64,000 nt of DNA from Phorcus lineatus. Taxonomy: Eukaryota; Mollusca; Gastropoda; Trochida; Trochidae. The stretch is from contig OV121081.1 in the NCBI GenBank assembly GCA_921293015.1, positions 65,241,022 through 65,305,021 on the forward strand, given 5' to 3'. A program made the translations under genes and the position numbers. Of the stretch, positions 1 to 13,800 are shown piece after piece. Numbering within the stretch: position 1 is the first letter of the stretch; every line of letters begins with the position of its first letter. The notes under the pieces are model-generated. The model was not told the DNA's origin and made no database searches. It saw only the letters and a program-made list of their open reading frames with translations.

Positions 1-947
1 TACAAATGTACCATTAATTTATACATTGAATATTAAGAAAAATTCAACAATTTAAGCATCAAATAATCAATTTATTAAACACAGCGAACGTATGTCCTTG
101 TAATAGGTGCTTCGCCGTCTTCGCCTTACAGTTGTCTCAAACGTCGTCACCTTTTGTAAAATCATCAAGTCTTTATGGGGTTTTGGCTGCATAGATGTAC
201 CAGTCACACTTCCATCAAACACAATAGGTCGTATAGCATGTAGGACAGGATTGAAAGTTCGTAGGTCATCAACACGTCAATCTTACGCAATAAGGTAAGC
301 GGGGTAGGGTTTAGAAACGTGGTTGATTTAAGGTCGTGACAAACGTATCAGATTTATAACCGTGGCCAATGAGACAGTAGAATATATTTCTATATGTGTC
401 GCCCAATCAGTTGTCATTCAAAAACTAACCCACGGACAGATGAAAAGCAATTTGGAATACGTAGCAGAGATGATTTCCTACCTGGGTGTAAAACTAGAAA
501 CATAATGACTTCTTATAAATTAATAAAAGGTTATCTTTAAATGGTAAATTAATATGTAAGACTCGGTGGTTATATCGCTAATGACGACTCACATTCGGCC
601 AGGTACCGTATCTAGAGGTGTACATCAGATCGTAACACTCGAGGTAAATTGCAATGTAATGATGTCAATAATAAAATGAAAGACATTAATTCATCTAAAG
701 ATATATACAGTCTACAATTTGAATTACTCCTGTCATGAAAACATGAAGGTGAATGCAAACATGTATGTAAATATTATTTGTTTTTTTGCTCTTTCAAATG
801 CAGAAACCTTCGTAATATTTGTACTTCAAAGTTCTTGAATTTACATTATTGCATATAGCATGTTCCCAAAAACAGCGATATAACAGAGGGCTATCAGTTA
901 GATAAAACAATTGTTCGTCAAAGTTTAAGTATGTCATTGATCTGCAG
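1..947. other. Non-coding stretch, probably intron
   Basis: I see no coding exon, RNA gene or clear repeat here. The sequence is AT-rich, and the only reading frames are short with no recognisable product. It ends in a TCTGCAG acceptor directly before the exon at 948, so at least its right part is probably an intron of the membrane-protein gene that continues past the left edge. Confidence 0.5.
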
Positions 948-1940
948 AGGACCCGGATGTGTTTGAGAACTCGAGCTGTTCCATGAAGCTAGAGAAGGTG
1001 AGCGGGCACCTGCTAGCTGTGTGTAACGACACGGACAACACGTCTTTGGACTTTCTTGAATTCTTCAACACATACAGCGACATGGACTTCAACATTACAA
1101 TCCAGGTTCATGTCATTTATTAGTGTATCTTTTCTATCTTTACAGTCTTCATATTCCAGCCTCTTTATCTTTTTACCATTTAATTATTTCAAGCAAAGGT
1201 TGAAAATAATCATTGCATTGCAAAACGCTATACTTGTAAATATAATCAGTCGTTATACATTGAAGTACCTAGCATATATAAAAATCGGTTTGCCACATGT
1301 AGACAAAACGATGTCTTGTGTAGTACTTTAAGACATCGTGTGCCTTCCTGACAAAAGAAAAAGTAACTGATGTCATTTGCCAATCTTGCTCTAAGTTGCT
1401 CAAGTTCTTGTATTTCTTACTTTGTGGTGATTCTTTTAGGCTGTGGAGATATCCTCTGGAAGTTTGAACACAACTATCCCTGCGGTTCTTCACTTTGGTC
1501 CAGCACCCGTGCCTAGTACAACCACACAGTCTTCAGTGTTCAAGACGACATCAAACGTTACCATGAAGACGAACGTTATCAAGACGACGACGCCGGGAAG
1601 CACTGGTGCAGTAGAGACTTCTCAAGACAAACTTTCTCTGAAAGAACTTTTGATAATTGTTATTCCTTCCGTAGTTGGTGGTATCTTGTTGGCTGTAGTT
1701 ATCTTCATCATCTGCAGGTCGTGTCGGGGTAAGGACGAGGAAAGGGAATATAAAGTCGATCGGAAAAAGCTGGCTCAGAAGCAGGAGCTTTACGCCGCTT
1801 ATGGTAATGTCGGGGAGAAGGGTGGCGGCACAGGTGTTGATGACGTCGCTATAGAATGCTCGAACGAGGTTTTTAGCGGAAAATCTGAGCTCCAAGTAAA
1901 CAAGCAGGAAACAAGCACTGCAGAACACGTGGACTATTGA
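948..1940 (+). CDS. C-terminal end of a single-pass membrane protein (partial gene)
   Basis: Two exons are visible: 948-1105 (acceptor TCTGCAG, donor CAG|GTTCAT) and 1440-1940 (acceptor TTTTAG, stop TGA at 1938-1940). They join in phase. The first encodes an acidic, cysteine-containing ectodomain part with several N-glycosylation sequons (NSS, NDT, NTS, NIT). The second starts AVEISSGS and gives a Ser/Thr-rich, mucin-like stalk, a transmembrane helix (IIVIPSVVGGILLAVVIFII), a basic stop-transfer CRSCRGK, and a tail of about 70 residues ending in EHVDY. Type I topology is inferred. I do not recognise the family; the short membrane-proximal domain recalls LAMP-like or adhesion proteins, but no diagnostic motif is present. 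The 5' exons lie outside the window. A possible poly(A) signal is at 2402-2407. Confidence 0.7.
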
Positions 1941-4900
1941 CTTCAGCTCATTCAAACTAGATGGTCGCATAAGAGGGGTATTGTCTTGTCTGCCAGAATA
2001 ATTTTTTTTCCATGTTCAGTTTGAAATCATGAAAGTGACAACTGCAATGCCATCTACCCATCGTTCTTTTCAAAATCTTATTTGTAGGTTTTATATTCAC
2101 TGCCCATATGAGTTAACTTGCTCACCTTTCAATTCCATTGAATCATTTAAGAATATAATATTTGCATTTACCTCACAATCTAAACATGTTTAGATCAACA
2201 GGGTTTTTATATCATGGCATACTCTAACATGTAGAACTGTCAATTTAATTTCTAATTCATTACACGTGTATTTCTATGATTAAACCAAACTACATGTATA
2301 TCTTAGATACCTTAGAAGACAGGTAAGTATATTTATGTAATTACACCAATAGAAATCTTGGGCTATAGAATCGATTATAACAGATGTGTTGTTTGTAAAG
2401 TAATAAACTTTTGATGTCACTTCTTTGATGATTTGTCAACAACGGACCTCGTTTCCGGCTTCATCATAGGGACAGACGTTGCTTTTGTCTTTCTGCTGAA
2501 TTTGACAATCGTCATTTCAAGGACAGAACAAAGCTCTTATTGGCACTGTCTTGTGGCTGATGTCAACATCACGGATCTTTGTTTTAGGACAACTTTTATT
2601 TCATTCACATTCATGAAAATCGTATATCCAAATAGAAACCAAATGAAAGGTTTTTTAAAAGAGGGCCTTCTTTAAAAAGAAAAACCGATGGTCAAAACAC
2701 ACCTAGAGTCAATACTCTTTGAAATTTGATGAAAAGTTTTGAATAAATATTACAAACAGTTGACTTATCAAGTTATGCAATGACCTAAACTATTTCATAA
2801 TTTAGTTTTACGTCCTTTTCTTGTTTAGTTTATTCTTAATACACAGTATTTAGCACCAAATCGCTTTATTTCATAGATGTTTTTGTACGCATCAAGCAAG
2901 TAGATATCACATTTGCAATAAAGTCAGTTTATCTTTAAGACTCGTAATCTTGTGTTTTAAACTTACGTTTAAAGACTAGACAGACAGACATTTTATTCAG
3001 TATAAAGGCCAAAGGCCCATACTACAAACTACATTTCAAATGTTTTACAAGCGCACATAAAAGGTTACAGGTTTTTATGCAATTACAATTTTAGCTCTAT
3101 ATTTTATTAATACATTTAAGAAATTTACATACATTTAAGATAATATTTCTATCTTTACTGTTAAGGAGGTAGATGAAATTAACGACTAACGACTACATCA
3201 GCTCAAGAAAAGCTTAGCAGCACGTGACACGAATCAAAATACTATCACAAATTATAGTATTTCTTTGTCCTAACAAAATAAAATGTTAAAGCTTTACATG
3301 AATTTGGATGGTACAAACTTGATCTAATCCTTCGCGAACAATTTACTCGTAAAAGCTACGCGTCTGTGACAAAAGGAGGCGAAATGATTTCTGACACATT
3401 CGTACGCCTTAACATCCTCAACTTTCCGATAATTTTACAATATTAGAATTATCATGGGTTCACTCTCGATTAACCGGATGATGCCCTATGTGCTTTTTTC
3501 ATGTGCAAAATAAGAAATAAACATGAAAACTATATAAGGATTTCCCTTTTTATGATAAGGGAACTGAATTGTGTAAACTTTTGGGATTTTTTCTTCTGTT
3601 GTGGTCGTTTAAATGTAACAGTTCAAATGACACCGTGTTAACGACATAGTTCGAAAATAGGACTGTATCTGTGGTGCTCTATCGTAAAATTTTCAATGTC
3701 TGAATGGCATTCGTTCGATCTGTATTCGGGTAATCCCTCCAAATAGACCATGAAAGTTGCATTTGCTCCCTCACTGCGAATTTGGACATATTTTATGTGC
3801 GCTTATCACTCACCCGGCCTTCTCGAAGCAAAAATGTAACTTTAACATCCATCAGAAACAACACCCGCGTTTGTTTACAACATGTATGCCAAAAACTATA
3901 TGTATGGATAGAATATCCACATATTTGCAATTGGTTTTAACTGTTTAGGATAAGACTGATGAGCTATGCCCTGTAATGCCGTAGCAAGACTGTTCACACT
4001 CGTACAGCAGGTGACAGGCATCACTTCTCGTTCTTGTAATGTTTTACCGAGTGTGCGCTCTCATTCATCTAGTTGTTACATCGAAATCAAGCAAAATGTT
4101 ACCGTCAGTAACCATTTCAAGTGGTTAACATTGTAATCATGTACTGGTACATGTATAAACTGGAATATCCGCTTCGAATTTAATTTCCACAAATATTACG
4201 TCCTTTTAGACCACCCCAAACACCACACAACGTATTGCAGTCTTACACAGCCCTTTCCAATTTGATGAAGAAACAGCATCCAACATACATATTGACCTTA
4301 AGATATAAAGACCATCCCTAAAGAATGTCCGTGTTATAAATAGATAAAGATGATGTAATTACGAATTAGTGCATGTAGTATGTACCTACACATCCACCAC
4401 TAGTGTTACAAACTAGTTTCTTCCGTCAACTTTCAGATCCTTTTAATGCTTCTTTGAAATCCTTCCCGTAAGTAAGGAGAGCTCAAAATAACTTAACATT
4501 TAGGTTATTTCAGTTCTCTAAATTTGATAAATCATGCGACTCTGCAATATGATTAAAATTTTAAAGACTTTTAAGATGAAACAGCAGCGCTCCCAGAAGA
4601 TAAAAAGAAAATATAATTTTTATCCATTTTTGCTTTCACATAACTTGTAACAAAATTGACACACCAGAATAACTTGATAACCTTAGCAGACATCAGTTTC
4701 AACTTATTCATAAATTCTCATTAACAAATTATATAGCAGTAACTCAAATTAAAAACCATCGAAGTGTAACGTTACTGTTTACAAGCCAGTCATAAAGATT
4801 GCATCATAAATACTTAAATGGCGGCATAATCTTTAGTTACTTAATTATTAATACATGTACTAAATCATTCACTGCTCTGAAAGCTTTCAATCAAACCCAA

Positions 4901-5703
4901 TGTCTTAAAGAGCCACTCAGTGATTTTCATAACATATTAATCTTTGATACGAACCTAAGTGTCATATGTGGTGATATAAAATCAAAACATCGTAACTTTT
5001 CATGTCCAAAAGAAATATATATGACAAATACTAATTTTCCATGAAAATCTAAAAACAGCATTATAAATATAACATAACACTATCAACCCTCCTGGCACCA
5101 GGCTGTTTTAGATAAGTCTTCAAAAGTACATTAGACTATTTGACACGCGCCACTGTTCGGTTTTCGATCATAATTGCGACGTTCTACCTTCATATTGTCA
5201 CTGTAAAATAACAATAAGCTTTAAACTGTCTTTTGCGTAACAGTCGATACTTTGCGATCAAATGACACCCTTGCTTAGTTTGGCATATATGACTCCAAAG
5301 GCTTACGGGGTGGCTCTTTAAGTTGTTCCAATTTAGACCAAAACTCATGTTTGATTTAACTGATAAATAAAACAAAACCATGATTCAGTTTTCCCTGTAT
5401 GGTTTAAATTGCACCAATTTATCTATGGCTAATATAAACCTTGTTGCAAACCTGTCAAATTTGAGTATCGAGTGCCACTTGCACTCCCTCTTTCGAAAAG
5501 TTGCAATTCTCTTTATCACTTGACGATGGCAATCCATCACAGCAGCCTGGATGAAAAGCACAGTTAGGGAAATGTGGCAAGGTATCTTTGCAAGTCATTG
5601 AGGTGGGTGCAAATATAGGCCATGCTTGGGAGGATGACAATTGGAGCAATGCACTGTTTTAAATCATTTAAGAAAAATCAAAACACAGGAGTAAGAGCTG
5701 GGC
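1941..5703. other. Intergenic spacer
   Basis: This holds the presumed 3' UTR of the membrane-protein gene (AATAAA at 2402-2407, another near 2744) and the end of a LINE at about 2978-3160, listed separately. Beyond that I see only AT-rich sequence with short, unsupported reading frames up to the 3' end of RPLP1. Confidence 0.6.
2978..3160 (-). mobile_element. LINE 3'-end fragment
   Basis: Read on the minus strand, this contains the phrase TATGGGCCTTTGGCC followed by TGAATAAA and then a CTGTCTGTC tail. The same arrangement (a GGCC.ATGGCC-like phrase, then AATAAA, then short simple repeats) occurs at the end of the RT-bearing element near 54850 and at about 35690 and 56420. It therefore looks like the 3' end of a 5'-truncated LINE of the same broad family. 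The left boundary is soft. Confidence 0.5.
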
Positions 5704-5728
5704 TTTATTTACACATTGTATAAAGGTT

Positions 5729-7539
5729 CTAGTCAAACAGCCCAAAGCCCATGTCCTCATCCTCAGATTCAGACTCTTCTTTCTTCTCTTCCTTCTTGGC
5801 TTCTGTAAAGGAAAATCAACAAACATTACATGGGTAGGTTTTTCTGAACTTATCAAAAATATATTTAAGCATGTTATGTTAAAGATTGTACTCATTTCTC
5901 AACTCAATTCCATCAGTTTTCCATGTATAGACAAAGCTATCTGGCTCGCGTAAGCAAGGTGTACAGTAGCTATTCACATTGCTGTACAAAGCCTGCAGAT
6001 GTTGCACAAAGTAAAAGACCATGGTATTTAATCAACAGTTTAATGACTTGCCAACATGTTAGTTTCCAAACAAATATTAACATATATATGAAAAAATCAA
6101 GTTCATAAACAAATATTTCTTAAAGAATCTTCATATAGGAATGATAATACCTCCAGCACCGCCAGCTCCAGCATCGGCTGGTGCAGCAGCTGCAGCGGGT
6201 CCAGATCCAGCAGAGCTTCCGATGTTAGTGATCAGTTCCTTCACATTCACGCCATCAAGAGCCTTGGAGAAAAGGCCTGTAAGAAAATTAACAGTTCATC
6301 TAACCTTGCATGGCTTTAAATAGCACTAGTCTATCACTGGATAATTTAAACCTTACTGGAAACATGAAACATGAACAATTTGTGTTTGAGGGTGGGGCCA
6401 ATGCCGCCATGCATACAATTTCTCACTGGACTATGGAAATCAAACTACACAAATGGTGTTATTTTATCGAGAAATAGTGGTTGGTTCAGAAAATCTTTGA
6501 GTAAGTTGTTTAACGCTGCTTGGGCAATAGTTTGGCCATTAGCGGCGTTAAGAAAATCAGAATCCAAATGCTTATTAGTTAAGTAAAGTGACGATAAACA
6601 GGTGTCACGATTTGTGATCGAAAACCTGACAGTAGGGCGCGCCAATGATTCAAACATCATTTTGGAAACTTATTTACAGCAGACACAAAGACAAACATTG
6701 ACTGATAGTATTAAGTAGGTCTTTTAAATACCGGTAATAATAATTAATTGGACACATAATTTGGAATTCTAAACTTTAATACGGCTGTTTTCAGTGAAAA
6801 TAAGAAAATGTCACAATTTTGCCAATTTAGAGAAAAAGATGCAAGTTTAGGGACGCAATTTTAACTTAACTTCGGTTTTTTAAGTATTTGGGATCTTACT
6901 AAAGCCAGATAAAAATCACAAACCTTATTAGAAAAGGACCTTGATGAAACTTTTAGAAAGGCTATAATTACAATTTTCAATTATAGAGACAATAGTGCAG
7001 AGATCAAGTTAACTTTAGACTAGTTTTGTAAAAGAAGGTTGACAGTTTTGAAGATTTTCATTTTCAATTTTGCTAGTAGAATATTTCACAACAGAATGTA
7101 ATAAACTCTGTTATCCAACTGATAAGACAACAACCCTTATTAGAATAAACAGGGCCCTAATGAATCGATTATGTAAATTTAATCAAACTGGAGGCACTTC
7201 AATGTATCATTTCATTCTTAACAATCATCTCACCTGGCCAGTAAGGCTCAACATTGACGTTAGCTGCCTTCAGGATTGTGGTTATCTTTTCAGACTGAAA
7301 GAAAAGATTGATGGTAATGATAAAAGTATTATTCAATATTGATGCTCAACATACTAACACTAGCAGTCATCCATTTACAAGGTAATCCATTAATACTCTT
7401 AACTGTAAACACAACAGTCATACACGTGTGTTTCGAGGAAAAAGGTTACACGGTAAGCTGTACTTACAGTGATGGCAACTTGATCGTCTGCGAGGATAAG
7501 CGCAGCATACACGCAGGCAAGTTCATCTTTGGATGCCAT
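5729..7539 (-). CDS. RPLP1: 60S acidic ribosomal protein P1
   Basis: Four exons on the minus strand, 7539-7468, 7294-7234, 6276-6151 and 5802-5729, give 110 aa, close to the usual P1 length of about 114. The protein starts MASKDELACVYAALILADDQ, has the helical N-terminal dimerisation domain (SEKITTILKAANVNVEPYWP, GLFSKALDGVNVKELITNIG), an Ala/Gly/Pro-rich hinge, and the invariant acidic tail ending in ESEDEDMGFGLFD that contacts translational GTPases. P1 forms heterodimers with P2 on the uL10 stalk of the large subunit. All splice sites are GT-AG. A TTTATT (minus-strand AATAAA) at 5704-5709 gives the 3' end. A pyrimidine tract, CTTCCTTTCT on the minus strand at 7660-7651, fits a TOP transcription start. 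It is divergent from TXNDC5. The hinge-to-tail exon structure and the tail leave little doubt. Confidence 0.97.
6499..6548. repeat. Dispersed repeat copy (RPLP1 intron)
   Basis: This 50-base stretch reads GTTTAACGCTGCTTGGGCAA, then a short spacer, then GGCCATTAGCGGCGT. A related copy lies at 28288-28340 in a WDR35 intron (GTTTAACATCGCTTGGGCAA and AGCCATTAGCGGCGT). The family looks like the widespread mollusc repeat with a TTTAACGCCGC core; this naming is from memory. Confidence 0.55.
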
Positions 7540-7856
7540 TTTACGTTATGTTCAGTTACTGTAGTTAGATGACTTATTGAAAATGGTGCAAGTCGCCGGA
7601 TTGGCCTTAGCTCGTCGTGAGAACCGTGCACTTTCCAATAATGGTGGCGCAGAAAGGAAGTTGATAACGCTTGCAAAATCGACTTCCGCTTTTACGACAT
7701 ATAGTGAAGATTTGCTTTATATGTTATGTTACGTTTTTAGTGAATAACTTCAATGTGATGGTAACACGTCATTTGTAAAAAATAGTAGAATTGCTTATGG
7801 ACATATCTGTTTAAAATCTTAACTTTTCCGACATTGTATCGATTTACGATATCAAC
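7540..7856. promoter_or_regulatory. Divergent promoter of RPLP1 and TXNDC5
   Basis: Only 317 bases separate the two start codons. The interval contains CCAAT-type elements (GATTGGCC near 7600 and TCCAATAATGG near 7635), a GGAAGT ETS-like site next to the RPLP1 TOP-like tract at 7651-7660, and no TATA box in a convincing position. Both genes would have to start here, so a shared bidirectional promoter is the simplest reading. The elements are seen; their use is inferred. Confidence 0.6.
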
Positions 7857-10800
7857 ATGGCGACTTACATCGTGTACGTGGTGCTCTCTCTGTGTGTAAA
7901 GTTTGCCTTCGTTTCTGCAGATTCTGAACATGGCCAAATTGCACTTAGTTACACTGAGGAACAATTTGACAAAGAGATATCGGAAATAAAACATTTCGTG
8001 ATGTTCTACGCTCCATGGTAAGTATACAAAGCTCTCTCCTAATCACCTGTAACCGGCGCAGGTTTTGACAAGCTACTGAATATCACGTTACTTGTTACTT
8101 TTTAGATCAATGAGTTTCTTTGATAACACGTTCCTTGTGTATAACGAAGCTACATGCAAGTGCATATAAGGGTTTTAATAATTATGTAATATTCAATTTG
8201 TAGATTCCATGAAAATAGACTAAAAGTACAACCAGGTATGATTGCCAACTCCCAGGACTGTCAGAATTCAATGTCTGGCTATTAATGAATTTATTTGGAC
8301 TTGCCTGAATCAATAAAATTAATTTATACCCTATTTCCTCATAATTCATGATGTAAAATAGATTTTCATACAATTCATGACCTCAGAATGAAACTCTGCC
8401 TTTTTAAAACAATCGATAAGTTGATAACAAATCTTCCCACGTAAGCATGATAAAACCGGAAGATTTATCTTCCTCTACTTTTATTTGTGCTGAGAGGGGT
8501 ATTTAAAATTTAATGTATCAAGGCTAGAGGTGACTCCAATTTACTATCGAGGTTATGTTGTTGTCATGTGACAAACACTCTGGATATTGTGCAACAGTCC
8601 ACTTCAAGTATTATTGGCGGACCTCTAAAGGGGGGTATCGGCAAAATAAAAATCAGAAGACAATGTATTTTTTCTAAATGAGAAATATGAAAAAAAGTTC
8701 ATTCATTCTTGCAGAGACTTATATCCTTGGGTCATGCCTAAAAAACATGTGATAAAGTGTCAGCTATTGGTTGTGAGAGGTTGATCGAGCTAAAACCATG
8801 TTAATTCATTCAAACTATAGATCTTTAGTTGGATCAAACTGTAACAGTACTTGTGTCAAACTTACAGGGAGTTCACAATAAAGGACTGTTGCTAATTTTA
8901 TAACAAATTTAATTTGCTAAAAAACCCTACTAAGGCTGCATTTTCAATATCACTATTAACCTTGAGTTATCTGCTCTTGAAAAATTGCAGTTGGTAGTTC
9001 AACTTCAGGTCAAAACATATATATCTGAAAGATGACATGAACATACTCTAACTAAATTGAATTTATTGTTTAAGTTTTTTCTAAGGGTATTTTCTTTTGT
9101 AACCTGCTGATGATAATGAACATATGTTTCTAGCTTATTCTGAAGCAGATACTGATAAGTAAGCAAGAATAATGCCAAACTGAATGGACATAAAATATTG
9201 CAGGTATAAATGTTTCATCTTAAAGTTTCTTTTTTCTGAGACTCTTTTTCATTATCTTTGAATAACATTAGAACTTATTATATGTATCCATAATTAAAAG
9301 TCAGATGGATCAAAATAGGCCAGCCTTTCCTCGGAGCGTTGTGTGTGTATAAGACTTCTAGAGGTTAACACACAGCGCAGTTGACAGCTGAAGATTAATG
9401 ACATACAGATGTTGGTGTCCAACTGAGCAGACAATCCTTTCCGTTGTTTATTTACAGTATAAAACATTTATTGAAAAACATTAAAGACGTACACATGACA
9501 AGATCCCTTGTAGTAAAAACATACATCATCTATTAATAATTCATTGAATTGCCCATATGACAAACAACTATCATATTTACTTACTTGTCATTTATTTTGT
9601 AAAGAGTGATTCATTCACTGAATATATCTTGACTATCCCATAACTAGACATTATTCTTTGAAAGGGTCTCTTTTGATCTGTGTGTATTGTATAGTATATA
9701 TATATTGAATTATACATGTATATATAATTGCAGTATTGTCCCTAGACCTGCCCATCCCTTCTGCTCCTATATTTGTAGGGATAAGAAACCAGGAGTAGCT
9801 TGTTTCAGAAACAGTTGAAATATTACTGATTGTGAAAATCAAAACTCATGTTAAATGTTTTTGCTGACAATTGTTTTCCTGCTCGTATATCAGGTGTGGA
9901 CATTGTAAAAGGCTTGCACCAAATTGGGATGAACTTGCGAAAATATACAACGTTGAGTCAGACGAGAAGAAAATTGTGATAGCAAAGGTAAGAAAAAGTT
10001 AACAAATTTCATTGCCCATGATATTAAACAGTTACCTTAGTAAATATCTAATGTTTTCATGTAATTTGGCCCTTTTGTTACATTTGATTTATATTTTATG
10101 ATTGAAGAAGACATCCAATAATTAGGGGTTATGGCATATGGAAAGAGTTGCCTCTTTCATATCAAGTTTATGTAGTTGCAAAAGGTGTTGAGTTTTGGTG
10201 CTTGATCCGTAGATGCCGGAATTGTTTGGAAAGAAATAATGATAATATGATATCAAAACTTTATTTCTATCCCATGTTGGTTTGTTACATAGTGATATGA
10301 TATACAGGTCCTGATTGATTGTGAATCTGTAGGGTTTGTTTTATTTCCATTTGACTCTTTCTTATTAGATTGTTGTATTATGTGACATTGCCAGGTCGAC
10401 TGTACAGAGGAAACTAACCTGTGTGCAAAGCATGACGTCACTGGCTACCCCACACTTAAACTCTTCTACCAGAGCCCCACAGACTTTGTCCGCTACAAGA
10501 GCGGCCGTGATCTTGACTCTCTAAAGAAATTTGTAGAGGACCAATTTGTTCAGGTTAGTTATAACTTGATCTCTCGCTTTGAGAAGTCCTTTTGAAGTCT
10601 CAATCATAATTATGACAAGAATATGGATATTAGGTAAATTATGTATCAAATAAAAATACAGTGTGTTTGTGCTGTTCCATGTGTACCAGATATGTATTAG
10701 AGTTGATCATGTCATTTTCATCCCTATAAAGAATTATGATTCCTGGCAGTCAACAAAAAAACAAATATCCAATATTTATGTGTTCTTCATGTAAAAGGTC

Positions 10801-13800
10801 AAGCACTACAGTAGGTTGAACAATATCTCCATTGTTTCAGGCTGAAGACAGTGACCCACAACCACCAGAAGCTCAGAAGGGACTCTATGAGTTGACAGAG
10901 GACACTTTCAATGAACACATCGCCCATGGTCAGCACTTTGTCAAGTTCTATGCTCCATGGTGTGGTCACTGCAAAAGACTTGCGCCCACTTGGGAGGACC
11001 TTGCGAGGGGTTTTCAGTACACAGAGGGGGTCACTATAGCTAAGGTAACACATTTCAAGATGACTTCTTTCAGCATATATAAAAATATCAAAACTTGCCA
11101 TCACAATCTTCATGCTTCTAATTCCTATAATTAGCCATTCATCCATCCGACATCTTTCCCCAGCATTAGTGATCATATCTGCATGTTAAGTTTGCATTCA
11201 TTGTATATATTGAGTTACCAGAATTCTGTTTGCACAAAGCGGTTGATAAAAATGTATTAAAGGTAATGTTTAGATAGACTGTACATGTTTTCCCATTTAA
11301 ATCAATTTAGAACAGTCAACATGGATATTATTTTTTTAATTATCAGAAACTTTCATTTGCTAATTTAAATTTGAACTTCAGAACTTGATTATCATTGCAA
11401 AATTCATTCCTAGATTATGATATATCTTTTCTCCATTGCACATTCAAATTAAGAGATTCATAACTTCTTATTATTTTTCCTAAAATTAATTCTATTTATT
11501 AATTTGTGATGATACCTGTACGTATATTTCCACAATATTGTTGAAGCCTTGTTCTAAATGCTGAGCACCAAGTGAGGAAGCAAGAACCCTTCATTATAAC
11601 ATCTTAGATGCCTCAACAACTGTACTACCTCTCCTCTGAGCATTTTCTTAATTCCTTTCCGCTTATAGGGCTTTTGATTGTAATATACTTAATGTTCTTT
11701 CCTAATGACATTTTTACCTTTGAGAAAGTAAACTACTGTGCAGCATGATATACTTTAAAAGTTTTTAATGAGACTTTCACATCTTGTGCTAGTATTTGCT
11801 TCCCTGTTTAAAGTTTACATGTTGTATTTGTAGATTGACTGCACTGCTTCCGGATCTTTGTGCGAAACCTTCTCCGTGCGGGGCTATCCCACACTCCTCT
11901 GGATCAAAGATGGCCGAAAGGTGACACTTATGAACTCTTTATCCAATAAGAAGGCAGTATACAACTGTCAGACAATTTGATTACTTAGAACTGTACATGA
12001 TATCATGATAACATAAAACCACTTTGAGAATGATGATCGCTTGCTTCATAACATTATTAGTATTTATCCAGCAATAGAGAAGTATAAATCCATAGAACTT
12101 GTTATCTATTCAACATGAAACTAATTATAAAGATTAATCTAATCTAATCAAATGTAAAAAGGATTCTTAATTCACAAAGATTGGCATGAAACATAGTGTC
12201 TTTTCAAGCTTTGTTCTTTTGTTTGCAGTGTGCATAACATTATTAACCCACCCGTTCTCTCAGGTTGATCAATACCAAGGCGGTCGTACTCTGGATGAAC
12301 TAAAGCAGTATGTCTCCCGGATGATGGAAGAGGATGATTCTATTAAGGAGCGCACTGATGAAATGATCGTTGAAGGAAGCGAGGATCCAGAGGTAAGAAT
12401 TATATGTATTTTTATATTAAAATTTTATTGCATTTCTGGGTAAACATGGTTTTCTGCATATTTGAAGGGTTCTTATCTTGGCCCTATATCCAAAACACTC
12501 TTCTAAAGTCACACATGACACATGTTGCGTCACTAAGGACTTAGTCTTATGTTTTTGGAATCTGGTCCTGGTTCCTGTAGCAAATGCAGACATTTCTTTG
12601 CTATGCACAATCTTTGCTATGGCTTCATAGTTTTGATTTAAGCTTAAATTTAGAATAGGCAAAAATGACAGTTTGATTTACATACAAATATTTTTATCGA
12701 GTGACTGAAAATTCACAATTAACAAAATATTTACAATTTGACAAGAGCTCAGTTAAAGTTGAATCTTGTACAGCGACAGCTCTTGAATCCAGAGGATTCA
12801 GTCACTGTGACTTTGTAGAGTACTGGTAATAAAAATTGACGAAGGGTCAACATGCTTAGAATAGAGCAACTATTTCCTGAAAACCCTGATCCCAGAAAGG
12901 TATTGCTCCATACATGAGCTAATATCAGCACAATGCCTCATAATTATTCTAGAACCCATCACAGTTTGTCTCTCTGTTGCAGATGCAGGTTGTTGAACTA
13001 ACAGACACTGATTTTGAGGATAAAATCTCCAAAGGATTTGTTTTTGTCAAGTTCTTTGCTCCATGGTATGTTTTCCCTTTTTGATATGGAGGACAAGGGT
13101 TAGAAAATCTGGGTCACTGACAAAGAACCTTTCTCATTTACCCTTAATTTAACTCCCTTTGACATTTTGCATGGTGATCACCTGCACATTTGTTATGCTT
13201 TATGATCTATTCATTTTACATCTTCCTAAAGATTAAAGCCACAGAAAGTTGAAATTGCTGTATATAAGTTGTTACACATATGTTCAGTGTTATAAGCTAT
13301 GGAACAACTGGCTCTTTTAAAAAAATTGCATCATTTAATTTATCATTCTCAACCTGATACTCAAGTCTTTATTAACATTCATTGCATTAGGAGCTGTCAA
13401 TCTAAAATACTAACATTTGTCTCACTAGGTGTGGTCACTGCAAGCGTCTAGCACCAGTCTGGGAAGAGCTCTCTTTAAAGTTTGCAGAGGAAGAGGATGT
13501 CACTATAGCTAAAGTAGACTGCACGCAGTATGGGACTGTTTGTAAAGAACACAAGGTAAGCAATGCAGTGTTTATCATATTATCTATATCTCTGGCAAGG
13601 ACAGTAATGCAAAAAAGGGCTTGTTTCTGGTTTAATTGTTCTACAAGTAGTATGTTTCGGGTACCATCATGGCAATAGAAGTTCAATGATGTATCTCCAT
13701 CATAACTAGTTCCAGTCGATGCTCAGGTTTCTAGAAGTAAAGGTGTGAAAGATTATGAAGGACATTTTATTGTTTGTTATATAACTTGACATAGTTTCTG

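Noticed and set aside
1056..1331. A + strand 91-codon frame next to the membrane-protein exon
   Set aside because: It overlaps the real exon (948-1105) in another frame and runs into intron sequence.
11834..11920. A frame break in the second thioredoxin domain of TXNDC5
   Set aside because: The apparent truncation is only an exon border; exons 11834-11920 and 12264-12392 restore the domain in phase.
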